A stretch of DNA of 10,278 nt from Deltaproteobacteria bacterium (GTDB lineage Bacteria; Desulfobacterota; Dissulfuribacteria; Dissulfuribacterales; QOAL01): contig JALSKY010000227.1 of the NCBI GenBank assembly GCA_026988585.1, positions 1-10,278 of the forward strand, read 5' to 3'. The position numbers and the translations under genes were made by a program. Shown here piece by piece: positions 1-6,901 of the stretch (position 1 is its first letter; each line of letters opens with the position of its first letter). The notes under the pieces were generated by a model, which saw only the letters and a list, made by a program, of their open reading frames with translations, ran no database searches and was not told the origin of the DNA.

Positions 1-203
1 CTCTTGACGAGATGTCACGGTTCTGGGTCCTGTCCAGCAGGAAAAAGTACAGCACCAAAACAGCAGCAAAACAGATAAGCAGTTACTTTCTGGAAGGCAT
101 TGTTGAAGAAGGTGTCACTGCAGAGGTCAAAAAGGAGAAATCCGGCACCCGCTCAAGAAAAAAAAGCAGTTCCGGCAAGGGGCAAAGGTCCAAATCTCAA
201 TAA
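1..203 (+). CDS. C-terminal end of an unidentified protein (5' partial)
   Basis: The reading frame is open from the left edge of the window to a TAA at 201-203, so this is most likely the last ~66 residues of a longer protein. An ATG at 12 exists, but no ribosome binding site can be judged before it and the frame stays open upstream of it. The visible part has a short mixed segment (about MSRFWVLSSRKKYS through SSYFLEGIVEEG), then a very basic, Lys/Arg/Ser-rich low-complexity tail of roughly 25 residues ending in SKSQ. Such tails often bind nucleic acid or acidic surfaces, but that is only inference. I do not recognise the family. It ends 129 bases before the next gene, which seems to have its own promoter. 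Confidence 0.5.
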   Translation, partial: LDEMSRFWVLSSRKKYSTKTAAKQISSYFLEGIVEEGVTAEVKKEKSGTRSRKKSSSGKGQRSKSQ

Positions 204-254
204 CTATCCCATAGAACATCCCAAATATCTGCTCTATACCCGGACATCATCTCC

Positions 255-283
255 TTGACAGGGAATTTCCATCGTTTTTTATA
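255..283 (+). promoter_or_regulatory. Candidate sigma70-type promoter for the methyltransferase gene
   Basis: A perfect -35 box TTGACA (255-260) is followed after 17 bases by TTTATA (278-283), a partial match to TATAAT. It lies 50 bases before the ATG at 333 in a 129-base gap between genes, where a promoter is expected. The -35 box is good and the -10 box is weak. An imperfect inverted repeat (GGGAATTTC near 261-269 against GAAATCCC near 287-294) flanks the spacer and the -10 box. Confidence 0.45.
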
Positions 284-332
284 TCTGAAATCCCTTGGGC
301 GGAGATCAAGCCCGCACACCCTTATGAGTTAG

Positions 333-1271
333 ATGCAAACAGTGATGAACCTTGAAACCAATACACACCCATTTTTCCAGCATCTGGAAAACTACCAGGA
401 GTTTCTCCCTGATTTTCGCGGATATCTGACCCACCTGAAGGAGCATTTTCCTACCTATCTCCGAATCAATACGTTGAAGATTTCAGTGGAAGAGGCAGAA
501 AAATTTCTGACCAGGGATGGAGCTATCCTCCGATCAACCGCTGTTCCAGAGATATTTCAGCTTTCCCCCTCCTGCAAGGTCCCGTCCCTGAGCTACCATC
601 TTGGTTTCATCTATCCCCAGGCCCTTACTTCTGCCATGCCTGTATTGGCAATGGAACTCCAGGGAGGAGAGAGGGTACTTGATCTCTGTGCAGCACCAGG
701 AGGAAAGACCGGCTATATGGCCCAAGTCATGAAAGATAATGGAGTAATCGTTGCAAATGACAGGAAACTTGGCAGAATAATCTCCCTGATGTCCAATCTC
801 AAGCGACTGGGCATAACATCTGCTGTGGTTATCCAGAGTAGAGGGGAACAGCTCACCTGGAGCCATCCATTTGACAGGATATTGGTAGATGCGCCTTGCA
901 GCGGAGAAGGTAAATATCGCATAGATGCAGAGACAGGCCGACTGCTGCATGCACGCAGAGGCAGGACCAACCTGTCTGCAATACAGAAGGCTTTGATCCA
1001 GAGGGGTTTCGATCTTTTGGAGCCGGGAGGTATCATGATTTACTCAACATGCACCCTGACTCCTGAAGAGAATGAGGAGGTGGTAGCGCACCTTCTCAAA
1101 AAGAGAAAGGCAGCCCTTGTGCAGTGGAAACCGCCTGTTGAATCATCTCCTGGCCTTGAAGAATACAGAGGGAAAAGATATGGAAAAGAACTTGGACTGG
1201 CTCACCGTTTTTACCCCCACAAGGTCAACTCCGTCGGATTTTTCCTTGCCAAGATTGTTAAGCCAAAGTGA
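333..1271 (+). CDS. rRNA (cytosine-C5)-methyltransferase, RsmB/RsmF (NOL1/NOP2/Sun) family, catalytic part
   Basis: This SAM-dependent enzyme family transfers a methyl group to C5 of a cytosine in ribosomal RNA through a covalent cysteine intermediate. The 312-residue protein shows the family hallmarks: an N-terminal PTYLRINTLK segment (40-49), SAM-binding motif I LDLCAAPGGKT (116-126), motif IV DAPCSGEG (186-193, Cys189) and motif VI STCTLTPEENE (238-248, Cys240, the expected nucleophile). The domain ends in the usual RFYPHK...GFFLAKI (292-308). A stop codon (TAG) sits directly before the ATG at 333, which limits the N-terminus. An ATG at 345 is an alternative, and neither has a clear Shine-Dalgarno site. 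The length is that of an RsmF catalytic half only. The PUA-like half lies next door in another frame with a 92-base overlap, so the true product may be an RsmF-like protein that is split or frameshifted. The exact target cytosine cannot be read from sequence. Confidence 0.9.
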   Translation: MQTVMNLETNTHPFFQHLENYQEFLPDFRGYLTHLKEHFPTYLRINTLKISVEEAEKFLTRDGAILRSTAVPEIFQLSPSCKVPSLSYHLGFIYPQALTSAMPVLAMELQGGERVLDLCAAPGGKTGYMAQVMKDNGVIVANDRKLGRIISLMSNLKRLGITSAVVIQSRGEQLTWSHPFDRILVDAPCSGEGKYRIDAETGRLLHARRGRTNLSAIQKALIQRGFDLLEPGGIMIYSTCTLTPEENEEVVAHLLKKRKAALVQWKPPVESSPGLEEYRGKRYGKELGLAHRFYPHKVNSVGFFLAKIVKPK

Positions 1272-1716
1272 ACGGCAGCCTCTGCTCAGCTATCTCTCTG
1301 AAAGATTTGGCATGCCTGCAACCTCCCTGGACTCCTGGCAGATACTTACCTATTCCAAACAGGCGTTTCTCTTCAGGACCCCGCCAGAGCGATTCAGCTA
1401 TGCAGATCCGCACTTTGTCCGGGCCGGGCTGCCATTCCTCAGGAACGTGGCAGGCTTTCTGAAACCCACTACCTGCTTTGTCCAGAGATTTGGCCATCTC
1501 GCCAACAGATCCGTACTGGATCTATCTCTCCATGAGATCAAGCAGCTGGTGCAACGTGGTGAACTCAACATTGAAAGCAGACAGGAGATAGAGGCCCCAG
1601 GCTATGTAATGATAAGAATTTTCGGAAATAGCCTGGGCTGTTCGTTGCTGATGGATGATAACAGACTGCTATGCAGATTTCCCAAGGCATTGAAACAGAT
1701 ATTCAGGAATGATTGA
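1180..1716 (+). CDS. Stand-alone RsmF-type PUA-like RNA-binding domain protein
   Basis: From ATG 1180 this ORF encodes 178 residues without methyltransferase motifs. Its C-terminal half follows, in order, the landmarks of the PUA-like domain at the end of E. coli RsmF: a LWxxxKELWLF-like strand (QILTYSKQAFLF, 54-65), an FxRxGI-like turn (FVRAGLPFL, 79-87), a LTPQEAEEWYRG-like helix (LSLHEIKQLVQRGEL, 115-129) and a final VxxxxPIGxxK...LKNxxPREL-like part (GYVMIRIFGNSLG...RFPKAL, 141-171). I infer that it binds rRNA and helps the neighbouring methyltransferase recognise its target. ATG 1180 has a purine-rich AGAGGGA site at 1167-1173 and gives a 92-base overlap with the upstream gene. The frame is also open from an ATG at 1117, and a TTG at 1255 would start the protein (153 residues) nearly at the domain edge. 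A frameshifted single gene is a real alternative. Confidence 0.7.
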   Translation: MEKNLDWLTVFTPTRSTPSDFSLPRLLSQSERQPLLSYLSERFGMPATSLDSWQILTYSKQAFLFRTPPERFSYADPHFVRAGLPFLRNVAGFLKPTTCFVQRFGHLANRSVLDLSLHEIKQLVQRGELNIESRQEIEAPGYVMIRIFGNSLGCSLLMDDNRLLCRFPKALKQIFRND

Positions 1717-1773
1717 CAATATTTGACAACTATTCCCTTGCAATAACCGTGTTTTTTGTTATTTTTCACATTC

Positions 1774-1795
1774 CTGTATCAAAAACAGGATACAG
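1774..1795 (+). repeat. Short inverted repeat ahead of greA
   Basis: CTGTATC (1774-1780) and GATACAG (1789-1795) form a perfect 7-base inverted repeat with an 8-base loop, followed by TTTT. It lies in the 148-base gap between the PUA-like ORF and greA. It could be a weak terminator for the upstream pair or part of the greA leader. The stem has only three G/C pairs, so neither role is well supported. Two TTGACA boxes (1713-1718 and 1723-1728) lie upstream, but I see no good -10 box at the right distance from either. Confidence 0.3.
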
Positions 1796-1864
1796 TTTTC
1801 TCGTCTCGATCCCCAAGGGAAACATCACAGACTCCAAAAAAGGCAATAAAGGAAGAAAGCAGAA

Positions 1865-2338
1865 ATGGAAAGAGTCCCATTTACGCCAGAAGGGTATGCA
1901 AAGCTCAAGGCAGAGCTGGATCAGTTGGAAAAGGTTGAAAGATATGAGGTAATCAAGGCTATTGAAGAGGCCAGGGCCCACGGAGACCTTTCAGAAAATG
2001 CGGAATACCATGCAGCCAAGGAGCGTCAGGGCCAGTTGGAGGCAAGAATCCAATACCTGAACAGCAAACTGGCAGCAGCAGAGGTCATTGACAGCAAGAA
2101 TCAACCATGCGACAGGGTGGTCTTTGGGGTCAAGGTGAGGCTGGAGAACATTGACACTGGTGAAGAGTCAGTATATCAGCTGGTAGGCCCTGACGAGGCA
2201 GACATCAATCAAGGCCGTATCTCTGTCAAATCACCTCTGGGAAGGGCATTGATCGGCAAGGAAGAAGGGGACGAGGTGGAGTTCAACTCTCCTTCAGGAC
2301 CAAAAACTTATGAGATTCTCGAAATATTCGTGGAGTGA
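1865..2338 (+). CDS. greA: Transcription elongation factor GreA
   Basis: GreA enters the secondary channel of RNA polymerase and makes it cleave the 3' end of a backtracked transcript, rescuing stalled elongation complexes. The 157 residues are the normal length for the family. The N-terminal coiled coil (about 8-75) carries the conserved tip DLSENAEYHAAKE (41-53), whose acidic residues Asp41 and Glu44 hold the catalytic metal in the polymerase active site. The C-terminal FKBP-like domain (about 80-157) contains the expected VGPDEAD (166 in the DNA frame near 2190) and SVKSPLGRALIGKEEGDEVE stretches. A GGAAG site at about 1851-1855 supports ATG 1865. The gene ends 94 bases before a strong terminator and is probably transcribed either alone or with the rRNA methyltransferase genes upstream. 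Confidence 0.97.
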   Translation: MERVPFTPEGYAKLKAELDQLEKVERYEVIKAIEEARAHGDLSENAEYHAAKERQGQLEARIQYLNSKLAAAEVIDSKNQPCDRVVFGVKVRLENIDTGEESVYQLVGPDEADINQGRISVKSPLGRALIGKEEGDEVEFNSPSGPKTYEILEIFVE

Positions 2339-2432
2339 CAAACTACCCAAAACCTGTCTCTATTCAGGTACAGGATCGGTGTCTTAACAAGATGGAGACC
2401 TGATTTCTTTCCCGAATATAACAAGCCCTGAG

Positions 2433-2466
2433 AAAAGGCCCTTCACCATGTTGCAGGGCCTTTTTT
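2433..2466 (+). terminator. Rho-independent terminator after greA, probably bidirectional
   Basis: AAAAGGCCCT (2433-2442) and AGGGCCTTTT (2455-2464) form a perfect 10-base-pair stem around a 12-base loop. The plus strand then runs to six T residues (2461-2466). Because the left arm starts with AAAA, the minus strand also ends in a T run, so the same hairpin can end the minus-strand transcript that comes through the transporter gene ending at 2538. This suits its place between two converging genes. Confidence 0.9.
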
Positions 2467-2537
2467 CAATTTCATCACTGTAATAGAAACAGCGATCATA
2501 AATCCTTGTCCGCAACCTACCAGTTCTGCTGTTTTCC

Positions 2538-3746
2538 TTACTCTTTATCTTCTGGTGCGTAAACCAGGGATAGATCTTTGATCTGGCTTACAGGCCTTAT
2601 GGCTACACCAGCCTCCTCAAGTATAGCTGCAATGGCTCCTGCCTTACGGTTGTCTGGCATATACACCTCATCAGGTGCAAAATTCAGAAGCCATTTTCCA
2701 ACCTGCACCCCCCGTCTCTTTTCCAGGGCAAGAAAGGGATTTTTTATAAATTTCCGCTGGATAAGACCTCCATCACTCCTGCGCTTCCTTTCAACAAGGA
2801 ACCATGGGGCCTTGGCAAAATGGGAAGAGACACCCTTGTCGGGTCCCTCCAAAGGGATAATTCTGACAAATTCATCAGCATCATGGAAATGGGGTCTGAC
2901 ACCTGCCATGACTACCTGGGGAAATCTTCGGACAATCTCCTCCTCCAACCTGTCACAGATCCTATCTGCCTTTTCATGTGACTTGGTCTTCAGGTCCACA
3001 TCCAGGTTCAATATCACCTTCCCTCCTGCCATGCGGCTGAGAAACCTCTGGATCCCGACTACTCCCGGTTGAGCCAGCACCAGTTTTCTGATCTCATCCT
3101 CGGTTTCCCTGTCTATGGCAACGTCCATAAGTTCACGAAAGGCATTAAAAAGCAGGATCACTCCGGTCCTGATAACAAATATGGCCACTATTGCAGCAGC
3201 CCATCTATCTACCCTGAATCCCATCCACTCACAGGCCAGGCTGAAAATCACCACTGCTGTTGAAAAACAGTCTGCCAGATAATCCTTTCCATCTGCTACA
3301 AGGACTGGTGAGCCAAGCCGCTTTCCCTCCCGGACCTGGAAAATACCGAAAAGCAGGGCAACGATGAAACAGACCAGGGACACTGGCAGAGCTATGCTGA
3401 CATCAGGAATCTTTGAAGATCCAAACAACGCCTGTCTTCCAAGCTCATACCCGGCAATAATGATAAAGAGGGATATAACAAGGGTAGCCAGGGTCTCTGC
3501 CTTGTAGAGGCCAAAATTGAAAGAGGGGTGCTGTTTCCGTGCAAGGGAGAGGCCGGCAAAGGCAACCAGGCTGGCGACAACATCAGTGGCTGAATGGATG
3601 GCATCTCCAAGCAGTGCAGTGCTGTTGGCCTTGACTGCGAAGACACCCTTTGCCAAGGCCAGCAAACTGTTCAGTAATACAGAATAGATAGCCCTCCTCT
3701 GGGCCAATCTCAATTCACTGTTATCTGCTGGATCCTGCTGCAACAT
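2538..3746 (-). CDS. Cation diffusion facilitator transporter with C-terminal NifX-like domain
   Basis: This family exports divalent metal ions (Zn, Fe, Mn, Co, Ni or similar) across the inner membrane in exchange for protons, usually as a dimer. Residues about 15-205 form the hydrophobic transport domain. The metal-site positions are HSATD (51-55, HxxxD) in helix 2 and DYLAD (155-159, DxxxD) in helix 5, a mixed pair. Residues about 205-287 are the cytoplasmic dimerisation domain (RELMDVAID...VRPHFHDAD). The last ~110 residues are extra. LEGPDKGVSSHFAKAPWFLV (299-318), KNPF (335-338), RRGVQVG and AGAIAAILEEAGV resemble the dinitrogenase iron-molybdenum cofactor domain of NifX/NifY/NifB tails. 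At 402 residues it is about 100 longer than a plain member of the family. ATG 3746 has an AGGGGGG ribosome site just upstream. The transported metal is not decided by sequence alone. The fusion suggests metal or metallocluster sensing, but this is inference. Confidence 0.93.
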   Translation of the reverse strand: MLQQDPADNSELRLAQRRAIYSVLLNSLLALAKGVFAVKANSTALLGDAIHSATDVVASLVAFAGLSLARKQHPSFNFGLYKAETLATLVISLFIIIAGYELGRQALFGSSKIPDVSIALPVSLVCFIVALLFGIFQVREGKRLGSPVLVADGKDYLADCFSTAVVIFSLACEWMGFRVDRWAAAIVAIFVIRTGVILLFNAFRELMDVAIDRETEDEIRKLVLAQPGVVGIQRFLSRMAGGKVILNLDVDLKTKSHEKADRICDRLEEEIVRRFPQVVMAGVRPHFHDADEFVRIIPLEGPDKGVSSHFAKAPWFLVERKRRSDGGLIQRKFIKNPFLALEKRRGVQVGKWLLNFAPDEVYMPDNRKAGAIAAILEEAGVAIRPVSQIKDLSLVYAPEDKE

Positions 3747-3768
3747 CTTGCCCCCCTGTCAGGAGCTA

Positions 3769-3830
3769 CCATGAAGATATTCTCTTCCCTTTTCACCTTC
3801 ATGGATGGCAATAGCCGTTCATGACCATCC
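3769..3830 (-). promoter_or_regulatory. Two-hairpin leader before the cation transporter gene
   Basis: The 109-base gap before the transporter holds two inverted repeats. Read on the minus strand, GGATGG (3830-3825) can pair with CCATCC (3808-3803) across 16 bases. Then CCATGAAG (3804-3797) can pair perfectly with CTTCATGG (3776-3769) across 20 bases. The two share the bases at 3803-3804, so they compete slightly or stack. The ribosome site follows 12 bases later. No T run follows, so this is not a simple terminator. It could be a regulatory leader, an operator or a processing site. No known metal riboswitch class was recognised. Confidence 0.35.
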
Positions 3831-3855
3831 GGGATATAGAATTGGGCAGAAAACA

Positions 3856-4260
3856 TCACTTTGTAACCCAAAGGTCCCAGACAATGGCAAGAATTGAGAA
3901 AAAGGAGATAATTGCATAGTTCCACCTCTCCTTTGAGACATAGAGGCTGGATATGAGGTAGTGAAGGGCCTGATAATCCATTGCATCCAGGGGATCTCCT
4001 CTCTTAAGCTTCTCATGTAGAGCGAGTCCAGCTATAAGGCTCCTGCGCTTGTAACTTATATAGCTCCTGAATATGAAAAATATCATGTTACCCACTATTC
4101 CAATATACCAGAAGAGCCGTATGAGATCAGGATTGTATTCCTTGGCCACAAGGATCAGCCGCAATGATACCGAACCTGTGAGCCCGATGAGAAAAAAGAG
4201 CCAGATGGTCCATGACGGCAGCTTCTGTGGTGGGGTGTCGGTTGTAAAACCGATATTCAT
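3856..4260 (-). CDS. Small inner-membrane protein of unknown function, three predicted helices
   Basis: I do not recognise this 134-residue protein. It has hydrophobic stretches at about 17-38 (WTIWLFFLIGLTGSVSL), 48-66 (LFWYIGIVGNMIFFIF) and 113-131 (NYAIISFFSILAIVWDLWV). A basic, mostly soluble loop lies between the second and third (SYKRRSLIAGLALHEKLKRG...DYQALHYLISSLYVS). There is no signal peptide and there are no Cys pairs or catalytic motifs. The ATG directly follows the TAG stop of rsmG with no spacing, and its ribosome site AGAGGAG lies inside the end of rsmG. Translational coupling to rsmG is therefore very likely and supports a real gene. A job in membrane or metal homeostasis, from its place before the transporter, would be guesswork. 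Confidence 0.8.
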   Translation of the reverse strand: MNIGFTTDTPPQKLPSWTIWLFFLIGLTGSVSLRLILVAKEYNPDLIRLFWYIGIVGNMIFFIFRSYISYKRRSLIAGLALHEKLKRGDPLDAMDYQALHYLISSLYVSKERWNYAIISFFSILAIVWDLWVTK

Positions 4261-5025
4261 CTAAAAACTCCTCTCTTCTTTCCTGATAATGACCAGTGTC
4301 CGCTCTGCCGAAAGGGCAGAAATGGAACCCTGCACCAAATCCGTGGATATCCCAGTCACCCTATGCCGGAGGTCCTGAAGTTCCCTATGCACAAGATCCC
4401 TTCTTCCCTTCATGGCTACCATAACCCCTCCTGGAGCAAGAAAGGGGGAGGCAGTCTCATAAAACCAGAGAAGAGAACCTGTAGCCTGTGAACAGATGAG
4501 ATCAACCCCTTCTGAAGGAAGGTTAGCAGGCGGGTTCTCAGGAGAGATGCGGATATTTTCCACATGAACATCATAGAGATGCAGAAGGCTGATCACCTGC
4601 CTCAAAAAAGAGCATTTCTTCCTGACTGCATCCACGAGAATTACATGAAGCGATGGACGTAACAGTTTCAGGAGCAGACCGGGTATCCCTGGGCCGGTGC
4701 CGATATCCATGAGGCTGCGGCAATCCACAGGGATGCAAGAGAGAAGAAACAGGGTGTCCCCAAGATGTTTCCTCACCATATCCTCAATGCTCTTCAGGCC
4801 TGTAAGATTGGTAATGCGGTTCCACAGGGCGAGTTGCTGGAAATAGAGGGCAAGAGACTCCACTGCAGCCTCATCCGGATAGATAACATGTGAGCCCTCA
4901 CCATAAAAACCGGTTCCGGTCTCCATATCCAACGAGTAAGGATGAGAGACTGCAGCCTCCCTGCAGAGGGTGCGGATAAGCTCCTTTATGTCAGACTGGT
5001 TCTGGTTCGTCTGCAAGGTTGCCAA
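4261..5025 (-). CDS. rsmG: 16S rRNA (guanine-N7)-methyltransferase RsmG
   Basis: RsmG (formerly GidB) methylates N7 of G527 (E. coli numbering) in the 530 loop of 16S rRNA using SAM. Visible family features are WNRITNLTG (68-76), the helix DMVRKHLGDTLFLL (82-95), SAM motif I LMDIGTGPGIPGLLLKL (105-121), VDAVRKKCSFLRQV (131-144) and the C-terminal AERTLVIIRK (240-249). The conserved Ser-Arg-Ala after the motif IV strand reads CSQATGSL (178-185), so the usual Arg is Gln. The longest frame starts at TTG 5025, overlaps dnaB by 35 bases and has no good ribosome site. ATG 4926 (residue 34) gives 221 residues, closer to the usual 205-220, and is an equally good start. The end is fused in spacing to the downstream membrane protein gene. 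Family assignment is firm; the N-terminus is not. Confidence 0.93.
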   Translation of the reverse strand: MATLQTNQNQSDIKELIRTLCREAAVSHPYSLDMETGTGFYGEGSHVIYPDEAAVESLALYFQQLALWNRITNLTGLKSIEDMVRKHLGDTLFLLSCIPVDCRSLMDIGTGPGIPGLLLKLLRPSLHVILVDAVRKKCSFLRQVISLLHLYDVHVENIRISPENPPANLPSEGVDLICSQATGSLLWFYETASPFLAPGGVMVAMKGRRDLVHRELQDLRHRVTGISTDLVQGSISALSAERTLVIIRKEERSF

Positions 5026-6361
5026 AGGTGGAGTATTTGCCCACGAATGCCAGTTTGATGTTACCGGTTGGGCCGTTACGCTGTTTGGACACGATTATCT
5101 CTGCCTTACCTCTGTTGGGATTGTCTTCTGATCTGTTATAGACCTCATCCCGATAGATAAAGGCAATGAGATCAGCATCCTGCTCTATGGCCCCTGACTC
5201 CCTGAGGTCTGCCATCTGTGGCCGCTTGTTTGGCCGGTCTTCAACCTTTCGGTTCAGCTGCGAAAGGGCGATCACCGGGGCATCCAGCTCCTTGGCCATG
5301 GCCTTGAGAGACCTGGAGATGTCTGATATCTCCTGTTCTCTCCGTTCAGCACCACCCTTGCCCTGCATCAGCTGCAGATAGTCCACTATGACCAGACCGA
5401 TATTATGCTCACTCTTGAGCCTCCTGGCCTTGGCCCTGACCTCTAATACAGACATGGCAGGGGTATCATCGATGAATATTGGTGCATTGGAGAGTACACC
5501 TGCTGCATTTATCAGTTTCGGCCAATCATCCCTGGAGAGAAAGCCGGTGCGCACCTTGTGTGCATCCACCATCGCCTCTGAGCAGAGCATTCTAAGGGCG
5601 AGCTGTTCCTTGGACATCTCCAGAGAAAATATGGCGACCGCTATATTGTTATCCACTGCCGCATGCTGGGCAATATTCAGGGCAAAAGCGGTCTTTCCCA
5701 TGCTGGGGCGGCCTGCAATGATGATCAGATCTGATGGCTGAAAACCGGCAGTTAGCTTGTCCAGCTCGGTAAAACCTGAAGGAACCCCTGTTATCAGTTC
5801 CTTCCTCTCATAGAGATCCTCTACCCTCTTTATACTGTGCCGCAACACTTCCCGTAGAGGGCTGAAGGCCTGGTTTATCTTGCTCTGGGAAACATCAAAT
5901 ATGGCGGATTCGGCACTTTCCAGGATCTCCTCTACTTCCCCGGCCTCTTCGTAACACAGGGCAATGATATCAGAGGTCTTGGTGATGAGACGCCGGAGTA
6001 TCGCCTTGTCCCTTACTATCTTTGCATAGTAATCGATGTTGGATGCTACAGGCACAGCCTCGGCAAGTTCTGCCAGGTAGGCAGGCCCACCCACCTCTTC
6101 CAACTTACCTTTCGACTTCAGGGCATTGTGAAGGGTTACAAGGTCCTGAGGCTCGTTGCGGTCAAACAGTTCAAGGATGGTGGCATAGATGATGCGATGG
6201 GCCTCTTTGTAGAAATCATCAGGCCGCAAAAACTCCACCACCTTGATCAAGGCCCCATCCTCTATGAGGATGCCGCCCAGGACACACTGTTCTGCCTCTA
6301 TATTTTGAGGCGGAACCCGGTAATCCGGCCTCCTGGATGAGAGCCTCTTGGGAAGTGCCAT
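4991..6361 (-). CDS. dnaB: Replicative DNA helicase DnaB
   Basis: DnaB is the hexameric 5'-3' helicase that unwinds DNA ahead of the replication fork and recruits primase. The 456-residue protein is a normal length. An N-terminal helical domain (about 16-120, starting VPPQNIEAEQCVLGG) is followed by a linker and the RecA-like motor. The motor has Walker A GRPSMGKT (217-224), the SLEMS helix (246-250), Walker B VIVDYLQLM (324-332), ALSQLNR (365-371), the arginine-finger-region motif LRESGAIEQDAD (386-397) and IIVSKQRNGPTG (422-433). No intein interrupts these motifs, which are common intein sites. ATG 6361 lies three bases after the rplI stop with only a weak ribosome site, so reinitiation from rplI is likely. 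The 3' end overlaps the longest version of rsmG by 35 bases. Confidence 0.98.
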   Translation of the reverse strand: MALPKRLSSRRPDYRVPPQNIEAEQCVLGGILIEDGALIKVVEFLRPDDFYKEAHRIIYATILELFDRNEPQDLVTLHNALKSKGKLEEVGGPAYLAELAEAVPVASNIDYYAKIVRDKAILRRLITKTSDIIALCYEEAGEVEEILESAESAIFDVSQSKINQAFSPLREVLRHSIKRVEDLYERKELITGVPSGFTELDKLTAGFQPSDLIIIAGRPSMGKTAFALNIAQHAAVDNNIAVAIFSLEMSKEQLALRMLCSEAMVDAHKVRTGFLSRDDWPKLINAAGVLSNAPIFIDDTPAMSVLEVRAKARRLKSEHNIGLVIVDYLQLMQGKGGAERREQEISDISRSLKAMAKELDAPVIALSQLNRKVEDRPNKRPQMADLRESGAIEQDADLIAFIYRDEVYNRSEDNPNRGKAEIIVSKQRNGPTGNIKLAFVGKYSTFGNLADEPEPV

Positions 6362-6364
6362 CTG

Positions 6365-6808
6365 TTACGCTGCCACTACCTTGACCTTGAGGGTTGCTGT
6401 CACATCAGGACTGAGCTTGACAGGGACCTCAAACTCACCAAGGGTCTTGATGGGGTCAGGAAGCTGAATCTTCTTGCGGTCTATCTGATAACCGAGATCA
6501 GCCACCTTTTCCGCAATATCCATGCTGGTGACTGAGCCGTATAGCTTATCCTCTTCACCCACCTTTACAGGTATCTCAAGGGCCAGTTCTTCCAGTTTTG
6601 ATGCCAGGGCCTCATGCTCCTGACGCATCTTGGCTGCCCTCTCAAGGATAGCTGCCCTCTGCCTCTCAAGCTGATTGACATTCTTTCTGTCCGCCACCAT
6701 TGCCAAACCCTTGGGAAGCAGATAATTCCTGGCATAGCCATCCGCCACATTGACTATATCGCCTGCCTTGCCCAGAGAGGAGATGCTCTCATTGAGTATA
6801 ACTTCCAT
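6365..6808 (-). CDS. rplI: 50S ribosomal protein bL9
   Basis: bL9 binds 23S rRNA near the L1 stalk and spans outward from the large subunit; it helps to keep reading frame and ribosome spacing. The 147-residue protein has the diagnostic N-terminal rRNA-binding signature GKAGDIVNVADGYARNYLLPKGLA (14-37), a long charged connecting helix (about 42-75, QLERQRAAILERAAKMRQEHEA) and a C-terminal domain containing KLYGSVTSMDIAE (88-100). A GGAGG ribosome site (6819-6823, minus strand) lies 10 bases before ATG 6808. It follows the DUF2232 gene after a 93-base gap that holds an inverted repeat and precedes dnaB by three bases. This rplI-dnaB neighbourhood is common in bacteria. Confidence 0.97.
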   Translation of the reverse strand: MEVILNESISSLGKAGDIVNVADGYARNYLLPKGLAMVADRKNVNQLERQRAAILERAAKMRQEHEALASKLEELALEIPVKVGEEDKLYGSVTSMDIAEKVADLGYQIDRKKIQLPDPIKTLGEFEVPVKLSPDVTATLKVKVVAA

Positions 6809-6845
6809 ATCTGAAAAACCTCCGTTGAAAAATCATTTTTTCTGA

Positions 6846-6880
6846 CTGATCAAATATGAGTGGCCCTGCCTGCTGATCAG
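6846..6880 (-). repeat. Inverted repeat in the leader between the DUF2232 gene and rplI
   Basis: CTGATCA (6846-6852) and TGATCAG (6874-6880) are perfect 7-base inverted copies separated by 21 bases. Each contains the self-complementary TGATCA. They sit in the 93-base gap before rplI, upstream of its ribosome site. The gap is much longer than the others in this gene block, which hints at RNA processing or an internal control point, but no T run follows the stem. The role is unknown. Confidence 0.35.
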
Positions 6881-6901
6881 GCCGTCTTATTCCAGGCCTC
6901 C

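Noticed and set aside
1713..1728. Two TTGACA boxes as the greA promoter
   Set aside because: No acceptable -10 box lies 16-18 bases downstream of either one, so I did not list a promoter there.
1713..1952. Plus-strand ORF before and into greA
   Set aside because: It ends inside greA in another frame and its residues after 1865 are a shifted reading of greA; no ribosome site.
3747..3830. Known manganese (yybP-ykoY) or NiCo riboswitch before the transporter
   Set aside because: The hairpin pattern and conserved bases that I would expect of these classes are not seen; only the two inverted repeats are supported.
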